A stretch of 34,150 nucleotides of DNA, taken from the NCBI GenBank assembly GCA_030374735.1, contig JASCIV010000182.1, forward strand, positions 1 to 34,150, written 5' to 3'. Both the position numbers and the translations under genes were made by a program. Positions 8,441 to 17,800 of the stretch are shown in pieces (the stretch's first letter is position 1; each line of letters opens with the position of its first letter). The notes below the pieces were generated by a model that was given only the letters and a program-made list of their open reading frames with translations, searched no databases and was not told the DNA's origin. This stretch comes from Gracilaria caudata. Taxonomy: Eukaryota; Rhodophyta; Florideophyceae; Gracilariales; Gracilariaceae.

Positions 8441-8476
8441 TTACTAAGCTGTAGTAAAACTTTCAAAGAAAGTTTT
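8441..8476. repeat. Two abutting perfect hairpins
   Basis: TTACTA/TAGTAA (8441-8446 with 8452-8457, 5-base loop) is followed at once by AAAACTTTC/GAAAGTTTT (8456-8464 with 8468-8476, 3-base AAA loop). The stems overlap by two bases at 8456-8457, so the two structures may compete or stack. Confidence 0.75.
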
Positions 8477-8538
8477 CTCTCTTTAGGGAGGCCAAAAACT
8501 TCTGTGGCACTTGTCTATCTTCTATTAATGCATCACCG

Positions 8539-8555
8539 CCCTGGTGACACCGGGG
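8539..8555. repeat. Compact GC hairpin
   Basis: CCCTGGT (8539-8545) pairs with ACCGGGG (8549-8555) over seven pairs including one G-T wobble, closing a three-base loop. Confidence 0.55.
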
Positions 8556-9705
8556 TTGTGCTACACCATCACGATGAGCAGCTGGCCATTCGAAAAGAGT
8601 TGGAGCCTTTTCTTGGCGTTGTAGAATCTTTCATCTTTTTCTTTAGTGCGGACCTGTAGAATCTATACAAGCACGACTTTCACTCTCCTGCATGTATTGA
8701 GAGCGCCTTGCTACAGTTGCTCAATGATTCGGTGTGCAACCAAAGAATTTTGCCCAGTCAAAAGACTGGAGACCTCCGATCTGAGTGGGATTTTCCTGGG
8801 AAGTATATGACTGTTACGGTGACCAACACAGTCGAATGGATTGTACCTTTGATTTGTAAGACTACCTGTTTAATATATCGTACAACCACAGAAAGATTTC
8901 GAACACAGCAAGTAGATTTTGTGCTGCGGCGTTTTTCCGTGCGGACTGCGGGCGGAGTTGATGAAGCAGAAGAATAGAGGTCCCGATCTGAGCTTGCAGA
9001 CTTAGGGTCCCTTGCGGTCGGCGGAAGCTTTACTGCAGGTCGAGACTTTAGTTGTGGTGAGCCAATGACCGTTGACCAGTCTTTAGTACACGAGTCTTCT
9101 TGCATTCGGACAACTCAAGCTCTTGCAGGCCTGCGCTTTGACTGAGAACGAAACATTACAGGAACAATAGCGACAAGGGGACGAATTGTACCGAAGAAGT
9201 TCTTTCCATGAATCTTCAGAGAAAACCGTGAAACTCAGTATTGTCGAGCCAGCTGTGTAGAGGAGCCCACGAGTTCTATTTGATTATCTACTCGGACTCT
9301 GGATGTGGATCTCAATACGTACAAGAACTTGTCAAGTTTATACACTAACTTCCAGACTCAAACAACCGAATGCAGAGCGTTAGAAAGCTCTGTTCTGCAA
9401 ATCAGAGAAGACGGACTAAGTCGCGTCTATGACTCATCTGGACGCGATGATGACAATTTTGTCATATATGCGCCGTCCAATATGCAAGTATTTCTGATGC
9501 CGGGGGTTGTCTCGGTGGCTTCCCCCATACTAATACGAAAAGGTGGACCTTTCACGATAGTCTGTGTTCTTGATGAGGCCGGATTGCAGAAAGCGGGTGC
9601 TTTGGGTCTACAACAACCAATGTGGATAGGTTAACACAGTCTTTATCAACGAAAGACGAGTCGGATGAGTGTTAGAAGGCGCCAGGAAGAGGTGCAAAAA
9701 CCGCC

Positions 9706-11295
9706 TTAGCGAGTTGTGTCTCTCCCAGCCCGCAAAATCTCATCGACGAGCAAAAGTTGGGTGCTTATAACAGACGCCAGCCCGAGCAATTGGCGCTTCA
9801 CGACGTAGTTATCATATATGCCACTTGCTTTCGGATCAAGTGGATCACCAGTGGCCAAGTCTAATCCCGCGAAATGACCTTTAGCGTTATCTTCTTCTAG
9901 CTTGATGATACAGTCTAGTGCATCATGCCCGCTAGTCTCGGCAAGTGTCTTTGGAATCACCAGTAGGGCTTCCGCAAAGGCAGTTACTCCAAGCTTTGTC
10001 TTACCAGTTATGCTCTTGTTAGCAAATTTCTTCAAATGAGCATGAGCAGCAACCTCAAATGCCCCAGCCCCTGGGAGGACACACTTATCTTCCACGGTAT
10101 TCTTGACAGCGCGCAGCCCATCACGGACAGCATCTTTCATTTGCGAAATTGTATGCTTATTGGGGCCCCGGAGGAGCACAGTGCAACTGAAGGGATTCTT
10201 CACTTCCTCAACGAAAGTGTATTTTTCGTCTTCATGAACTTCTTCATAAACAGCACCCGCGAAACCAAGGTCCTCTACAGTCAAACCATCGACAGAATTT
10301 ACTGGGATGCCACCGCAGGCCAGCGTGATTCGCTCCATATTTCGGCGTTTCGCTCTTCGCAGAGCAAGGATTCCCTCTTTGGCGAGAAGATCCAGCGACA
10401 TGGGATCTATCCCTTTCTGGTTGATAACGACAAAAGATTTGTCGGTGCCATCGCAAACCTCCTTCTTCAGGGCAATTACCTTCTTCACGACGTTATCGAC
10501 AACAGCTCGCTCGGCTTCTACTAAACGTTCACGTTGCTCTGCCGACGAATAGAAGAACCCAGACTGAACTTCAGACTTCTCGTGCTCCATACTCACATTG
10601 CACGTCAGAATGTATGCGTTCTTTACTCGCTTCGGCATATCTGGATGACGACCACCATGGTCCAAAACGAGACCCCTGACTAGACGTGAGCCCCCAGCGG
10701 CCATGCTCAATACCGGCATAATCTCCACCATATGAAGATCAATTGGTTGATCTTTGCGAGCAACTGTCAAGACGGCATCAGTAACTATTTCCGACAGATT
10801 TAGCGCCAGCTTCTCCTGAAGCTTTGTGAGCAAAGAGCACCGTGCGACAGATACTAACAACTCGCGTTCAAGCTTGATTTCAATCTTCTGGCATTCCATC
10901 CACTTCATCACTTCGGCCTTTGCTAGATCGAAACCGTCAACGACAATACGCGGATGAAGGCCTTCGATCAAGAGCTGTTCAGCTTTCTTCAGAAGTTCCC
11001 CGATAATGAGGACTGTCGAAGTGGTGCCATCCCCACATATGTCGTCCTGAGCGGAAGCAGCTCTAGCAATCATACCACTCGTTGGGTTCTGAATTTGCAT
11101 CTCATCCAAAAGCACTTTTCCATCTTTGGTTATCTTAATATCTCCTGCTCCGCTGACTAGCATTTTGATTGTTCCATTCGGTCCTAGGTTAGATCGGAGA
11201 ACTCCTTGTAATCCTTTTGCAGCAGCAATCGTCGTGTGTAGCGCAATCCCGCGTCGAGAAACCTCGGCTCCAGGATTCAGCAACCGGACAGACAT
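9706..11295 (-). CDS. CCT6: T-complex protein 1 subunit zeta (CCT zeta)
   Basis: Subunit of the cytosolic TRiC/CCT chaperonin, which folds actin, tubulin and other proteins using ATP. It has 529 residues, matching the family (about 530). Visible group II chaperonin signatures: RSNLGPNGT at 34-42, the nucleotide loop TKDGKVLLDEM at 56-66, and QDDICGDGTT at 83-92 with the P-loop-like GDGTT at 88-92. In the second half of the equatorial domain are the catalytic D392 in VRDGLRAVKN and the GAG motif at 409-411. The wording MLVSGAGDIK (45-54) and the ending LLLVDEILRAGRDTTR point to zeta rather than another subunit. The start is ATG at 11295, only 507 bases from the PRP8 ATG on the opposite strand. 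Confidence 0.96.
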   Translation of the reverse strand: MSVRLLNPGAEVSRRGIALHTTIAAAKGLQGVLRSNLGPNGTIKMLVSGAGDIKITKDGKVLLDEMQIQNPTSGMIARAASAQDDICGDGTTSTVLIIGELLKKAEQLLIEGLHPRIVVDGFDLAKAEVMKWMECQKIEIKLERELLVSVARCSLLTKLQEKLALNLSEIVTDAVLTVARKDQPIDLHMVEIMPVLSMAAGGSRLVRGLVLDHGGRHPDMPKRVKNAYILTCNVSMEHEKSEVQSGFFYSSAEQRERLVEAERAVVDNVVKKVIALKKEVCDGTDKSFVVINQKGIDPMSLDLLAKEGILALRRAKRRNMERITLACGGIPVNSVDGLTVEDLGFAGAVYEEVHEDEKYTFVEEVKNPFSCTVLLRGPNKHTISQMKDAVRDGLRAVKNTVEDKCVLPGAGAFEVAAHAHLKKFANKSITGKTKLGVTAFAEALLVIPKTLAETSGHDALDCIIKLEEDNAKGHFAGLDLATGDPLDPKASGIYDNYVVKRQLLGLASVISTQLLLVDEILRAGRDTTR

Positions 11296-11802
11296 TTTGT
11301 TAGATGTTTAAGGCAGTCTTCTGCTCCTCCCTTTTCCTTGATTCACTGGCAAAAGCGAGTTGCAATAGTTTCATGCGCATTCAATGCGCTGCCGTTTGTA
11401 GCGATGGAGTCGAAGTGGGCCGGATCAATGCCCACGTGCTAGATATGTAGTTCGCCTGTAATTACTTTTGATCAAAAAATTTTATTTGTGAAACGTATTT
11501 GTATTATATGTTAGATCTTCGTTGACCACAGCCACCCTCGTCAAATGCAATTTTTCCTGCAGGCTGCGATGAACACTTCTTGTAGATGGCGTTTCCTGTT
11601 ACGAGTGGACAAAGATTAACAAACTTTCCTACCAAAGTTTCTTCATTGCAGTCTCGAAGCAAATCTCGTTTCATTGAAGGCGAAAAAACGCACCCGCCGT
11701 ACGTCTACCGCGCCGAACCAGCTCAGACCCAACCAAAGCCTTGGTTTGTCAACTATACTGAATTTCGTTTGTTCGTAGGGGATCGATTACAAAATTGCGA
11801 CA
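11296..11802. promoter_or_regulatory. Shared divergent promoter of CCT6 and PRP8
   Basis: The 507-bp stretch is the only space between two head-to-head housekeeping genes, so it should drive both. It contains a CACGTG (E-box/G-box) at 11433-11438, an exact 15-bp palindrome GCGCATT-C-AATGCGC at 11375-11389 and a 12-bp palindrome TTTTGATCAAAA at 11466-11477. On the PRP8 side is an ATG-initiated upstream open frame (11586-11834) overlapping the PRP8 start in another frame. An intron-like 3' end (TACTGAA, then a T-rich tract, then TAG ending at 11778) lies just before the PRP8 ATG. Confidence 0.6.
11375..11389. repeat. 15-bp perfect palindrome (7-1-7)
   Basis: GCGCATT-C-AATGCGC, in the CCT6/PRP8 divergent promoter, about 85 bases upstream of the CCT6 ATG. 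It is a candidate binding site for a dimeric factor. Confidence 0.75.
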
Positions 11803-14800
11803 ATGGGTACCTCTGGTGCTCGAAAGAGAAATAGGGTCACCTTTGATCTCAGTAATGAGGTTGAACCGGTTAACGCCAAGCAGCAGAAAACCCGTCCGAC
11901 ATCCGAACCAGATTCTCTTGACACATCTCTTAATGGTAATCAATCGTATCCGGCGAAGCGACAGCGAACTTCGGAGCAAAGCAAGAAGGAGAAGAGGTGG
12001 AGAAGGATGGTGAAGAAACCGTACAATGATAAAAAGAAGTTTTCCTTTTCCGGAACTCAGAAAGAGGACTTACCTTCAGAGCATTTGCGTAAGATTATGC
12101 GTGACCACGGGGACATGAGCTCGAAGAAGTTTCGTCGCGACAAAAGGGTGTATCTAGGTGCACTAAAGTACATGCCACATGCTCTGCTCAAGTTGCTCGA
12201 GAACATGCCAATGCCATGGGAACAATACCGTGACGTAAAGGCTTTGTACCATATAACGGGAGCGATAACATTTGTCAATGAGATTCCCCGCGTAATCGAG
12301 CCTATCTACCTTGCACAATGGGGAGTGATGTGGATAATGATGCGAAGAGAGAAACGAGACCGGAAACATTTTCGGCGGATGCGTCTTCCTCCGTTCGACG
12401 ATGAAGAGCCCCCTATCGATTATGCGGACAACATACTAGACCTGGAACCCTTAGAGGCCATTCAGATGGAACTGGAAGCAGATGGTGAGGATGCTGCAGT
12501 GGCAGATTGGTTCTATGAGCATAGACCTCTCGCTGATACTCCATTTACGAATGGACCAAGTTATCGCAGTTACAGACTTAATCTTCCGATAATGGCAACG
12601 CTTCATAGGCTTGCGTCTCAACTCCTTTCAGATATAGTTGATCCTAACTATTTCTATCTTTTCGACAAGAGTGCATTCTATACGACCAAAGCACTTAACG
12701 TCGCTCTACCTGGTGGTCCGAAGTTTGAGCCTATGAAACATGATGGAATCGACAGCAGAGAGTTGGATGACGATGATTGGAACGAGTTCAATGATGTCAA
12801 TAAGCTGATTATTCGAAGACCTATCAAGACAGAGTATCGCATCGCTTTCCCGTTTCTTTACAACCACCTACCGAGAGGAGTATCACTCTCCCGTTATCAT
12901 TCTCCACCAGTCATGTACCTAAAACCCGAGGACCCTGATCTACCGGCTTACTACTACGATGCGATTCTGAACATTATTCCTCCAAGCAGAAAACAAAGGC
13001 GGTCCACATCTAGTACTCGAACAAAGAGATCAAGGTTTTCGTCAGCACCAGGCCAAGAAGAAACTTTCAATGAACTTCAGTTCCCCAGCGCAGAGATCTG
13101 GAACTCTAGGGTACCCGTTGAAGAAGAAGACGAAGATAATTGGGACGAAGATCTTGAAATGCCTTCCACGTTTGCTCCATTTCTGGAGAATGAGGAACTG
13201 TTCACGAGTTTGACCTCAGCTGGGATTGGACTGTTCTGGGCACCAAGGCCTTTTGCTGTACGAACAGGTCGATGTCGAAGAACGATGGATGTTCCCTTAG
13301 TAAGTCCCTGGTTTCGAGAGCGGTGCCCACATCACGTGCGCGTAAAGGTAAGGGTTTCATATCAAAAGCTTCTGAAGAATTTCGTGTACAATGAGCTACA
13401 CAGAAGGAAGCCGAAGTCCAGATCTCGCAAAAGCCTTTTCAAAGCGTTAAAGAACACAAAATTCTTCCAGCAAACTGAGATTGACTGGGTTGAAGCCGGA
13501 CTTCAAGTATGCAGACAAGGGCATAATATGTTAAATCTTCTCATATCTCGGAAAGGCCTCTCTTATCTTCATCTCGACTATAACTTTAACTTGAAACCAA
13601 TCAAGACGCTTACGACCAAAGAACGCAAAAAGTCACGGCTGGGAAGCAGTTTTCATCTAGTCCGTGAAATCTTACGTCTCACGAAACTTGTCGTTGATTG
13701 TCATGTTCAGTATAGATTAGGAAACGTGGACGCTTTTCAGCTTGCTGATGGACTACAATATACTTTCAATCATGTTGGACAGCTAACTGGAATGTATCGA
13801 TACAAATACAAACTCATGAAGCAAATTCGAAAGTGCAAGGACATAAAGCATGTTATATACCAGCGCTTCAATGCAGATCCTGTTGGAAAGGGACCTGGCT
13901 GCGGGGTTTGGGCACCATCATGGCGTATTTGGCTGTTTTTTATGCGAGGAATAATCCCATTGCTAGAACGATGGCTCGGAAACCTTCTCGCGCGGCAGTT
14001 TGAGGGCAGGAACACCCGTGGCGTGGCAAAGACAGTTACCAAGCAACGAGTTGAATCACATTTTGATCTAGAACTACGAGCCCAGGTGATGAACGATATA
14101 CTAGAAATGATGCCCCCTGGAATCCGAAATACGAAGACGAGGACCATTGTGCAACACCTTTCAGAGGCATGGAGATGCTGGAAGAGCAATACGCCATGGA
14201 AAGTTCCAGGACTTCCGAAGCCCGTGGAGAATATCATCATGCGATATGTTAAGTCGAGGGCCGACTGGTGGACCAATGTTGCTCACTTCAACCGGGAAAG
14301 AATATTGAGAGGGGCGACTGTAGATAAGACAATCGTGAAAAAGAATCAAGGTCGTATGGCACGGTTATGGTTAAAGGCCGAGCAAGAACGTCAACAAAAT
14401 TATCTGAAGGATGGGCCGTACATTTCCATTGAAGAAGGTGTGAAGATGCATCGTGCAATGGTTCATTGGCTTGAAAGTCGACGATTTGCACCAATTCCGT
14501 TTCCTCCGTTGTCCTATAAGCATGACACCAAGCTGCTGATTCTGGCTTTGGAACGCTTGAAAGAGCAATATGCAACCCAAAGCCGTCTTGACGCTTCTCA
14601 GCGTGAGGAGCTGGGTATGATTGAACTTGCTTATGATAATCCCCATGAGACCTTGAGCCGCATCAAACGACACCTACTCACTCAACGGGCATTCAAAGAG
14701 ACAAAAGTTGATTTCATGGACAACTATGACCACATAATCCCTGTTCACTACGTTGACCCTATCGAGAAGATAACCGACTGTTATCTGGATCAGTATTTAT

Positions 14801-17800
14801 GGTACGAAGCTGATAAACGTCGCTTGTTTCCGAATTGGGTCAAGCCTGCTGATTCAGAACCTCCGCCACTACTCGTTTACAAATGGGCATCTGGCATAAA
14901 CAATCTTCATGAAGTTTGGGAAACGAAGCATGGTGAAGCTGTCGTCCATCTGCAATCAAGATTTGATCAGATGTCTGATAAGATAGATCACTTGCTTCTA
15001 AATAGGATGCTTCGTCTTGTTATGGATCATAACTTGGCCGACTACATCACGGCAAAGAACAATGTGAATGTTTCATTCAAGGATATGTCCCATACGAATT
15101 CGTATGGGTTGATCCGTGGGTTACAGTTTTCTTCCTTTGTTATGCAGTATCATGGCTTAATGCTAGACCTTCTCGTCTTAGGACTTCGACGCGCGACGGA
15201 GCTCGCTGGATCACCCACAATGCCAAATGAGTGGTTGGGCTTTGAGAATATTGGCACTGAGATAGCTCACCCAATTCGTATGTACTGCCGGTATGTCGAT
15301 AAGGTGTACATGGTTCTTCGATTCGATATGGAGGAGTCCAAAGAGTTGGTACAGAGATACTTGACAGAGCATCCGGACCCCAACAACGAGAACATAGTTG
15401 GATACCCGAATAAGAAGTGCTGGCCAAGACAGGCGAGAATGCGACTGATGAAGCATGATGTAAACCTTGGACGAGCCCTATTTTGGGACATCAAGAATCG
15501 CATTCCTCGATCAGTGACGACGTTGAATTGGGACGATAATGCATCGTTTGTTTCTGTGTACTCAAGAGACAACCCGAACCTTCTCTTTGACATGGTAGGG
15601 TTTGAAGTCCGAATCCTTCCTCGACTTCGTGAGAACGGACTTGAGTCTGGTGTCCCACCTGTAAAAGACGGTGGGGTCTGGGCGTTACAGAATGACACAA
15701 CAAAGGAAAAGACGGCAACTGCGCAGCTGCGTGTGACCGAGGAAGGCATACGAGCCTTTGAAAATCGAGTTCGGCAGATCTTAATGTCTTCTGGGTCTAC
15801 GACATTTACCAAAGTCGCTAATCGATGGAACCAGGCCCTGGTTGGGCTTATGACTTACTACAGAGAAGCGGTGACTAGCACTCAAGAGCTATTGGATGCT
15901 CTTGTTAAGGCAGAAAGTCGGGTTCAAACCCGTATCAAGATTGGGCTGAACTCCAAAATGCCTTCTAGGTTTCCTCCCGTTGTATTTTATTGCCCAAAAG
16001 AACTTGGTGGGCTTGGGATGTTGTCAATGGGCCACGTTCTCATCCCCCAATCCGATCTGAGGTATTCAAGACAAACGGATGCTGGTGGAATCACTCATTT
16101 TCGGGCTGGAATGGGTAATGATGAACAACCAATCCCAAATTTGTATAGATATCTTCAGCCCTGGGAAGCAGAATTCACGGACTCGCAAAGAGTATGGGCT
16201 GAGTATGCTATGAAACGTGCAGAAGCTATGGCTCAAAACCGCAGGCTTACTTTAGAAGATCTTGAAGACAGCTGGGATCGAGGCATTCCAAGAATCTCCA
16301 CACTATTCACAAAGGATAGACATACCCTGGCATATGACAAAGGTTGGAGAATTCGCGTGGAGTTCAAAAAGTACATGTACACTAAGTCAGATTCTTTCTG
16401 GTGGACACACCAGCGACATGATGGTAAGCTTTGGAACCTAACGAACTACCGGGCCGATATGATACAAGCGCTTGGAGGCGTCGAAGGCATTTTGGAGCAC
16501 ACCCTGTTTGCCGGTACTTTTTACCAGACATGGGAAGGTTTATTTTGGGAGAAGGCATCCGGTTTCGAAGAGTCCATGAAGTTTAAGCGTCTTACTCATG
16601 CACAAAGATCTGGTCTGAATCAAATACCAAACCGTAGGTTTACTTTGTGGTGGAGTCCAACCATAAATCGATCTAACGTTTATGTCGGCTTTCAGGTACA
16701 ACTAGATCTTACTGGGTGTATGATGCACGGAAAACTACCGACACTTAAGATATCTCTGGTACAAATATTTCGGGCTCATCTCTGGCAAAAAATTCACGAG
16801 TCCTTAACGATGGATGTCGCTCAAGTTCTTGATCAAGAGCTCGACTCACTAGAGATAGAAACAGTGAAGAAGGAGACAATTCATCCTCGGAAGTCGTACA
16901 AGATGAATTCTTCTTGTGCCGATCTTCTGTTGATTGCTGCGTACAAATGGCCGGTGTCAAAACCTTCCCTTCTTTCCGCCAATCCAGCAAACGATGATTT
17001 CATGTCCAGCACTGATAGCGGAACGACTACAAAATACTGGATTGACATTCAACTCCGATGGGGTGACTATGATTCCCATGACTGCGAAAGGTATGCTCGT
17101 GCAAAGTTTCACGACTATGTCACCGACAACATGTCGATATATCCAAGTCCCACAGGGTTGTTAATTGCTTTTGATCTTGCTTACAATCTGTATTCTGGCT
17201 TCGGATGTTGGATTCCAGGGATGAAACCATTAATACAGCGTGCCTTAGCAAAAATCAACAAGGCCAATCCTGCTCTCTATGTACTCCGCGAAAGAATCCG
17301 GAAATCGCTGCAGTTGTATTCTTCGGAACCAACGGAACCGTATTTGAATAGCCAAAACTATGGTGAACTGTTTGGAAATCAAATCATATGGTTCGTTGAC
17401 GATACAAATGTATATCGTGTGACGATTCACAAGACGTTTGAGGGAAATCTTGTGACGAAGCCAATCAATGGGGCCGTATTCATTTTCAATCCAAGAACTG
17501 GTCAGCTTTACCTGAAAATTATTCATACATCCGTATGGCAGGGACAGAAGCGTCTTTCGCAACTAGCAAAATGGAAGACCGCTGAAGAGACGGCAGCACT
17601 TATTCGTTCCTTGCCAAGTGAAGAACAGCCGAAGCAAATCATCGTTACGAGAAAGGGGATGCTTGATCCACTGGAAACACACCTACTGGACTTCCCGAAT
17701 GTCGTTATCAAAGGGTCGGACTTGCAATTGCCTTTTCAGGCTCTGTTGAAGGTAGAAAAGTTTGGGGACTTGATCCTGAAAGCATCTGAGCCGAGAATGT

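Larger units (their letters stand above)
7533..9705. other. Long gene-free stretch with hairpins and short direct repeats
   Basis: About 2.2 kb between the RRP7 start and the CCT zeta stop. No open frame here is convincing: those longer than 80 codons start with GTG or TTG, or lack a domain. From 7727 to about 8560 it contains CTT/TTC-rich direct repeats and at least six exact inverted repeats, listed separately. From 8560 to 9705 I see only weak open frames on both strands. The RRP7 promoter should lie at its left end. A CACGTG site is at 7837-7842. Confidence 0.6.
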
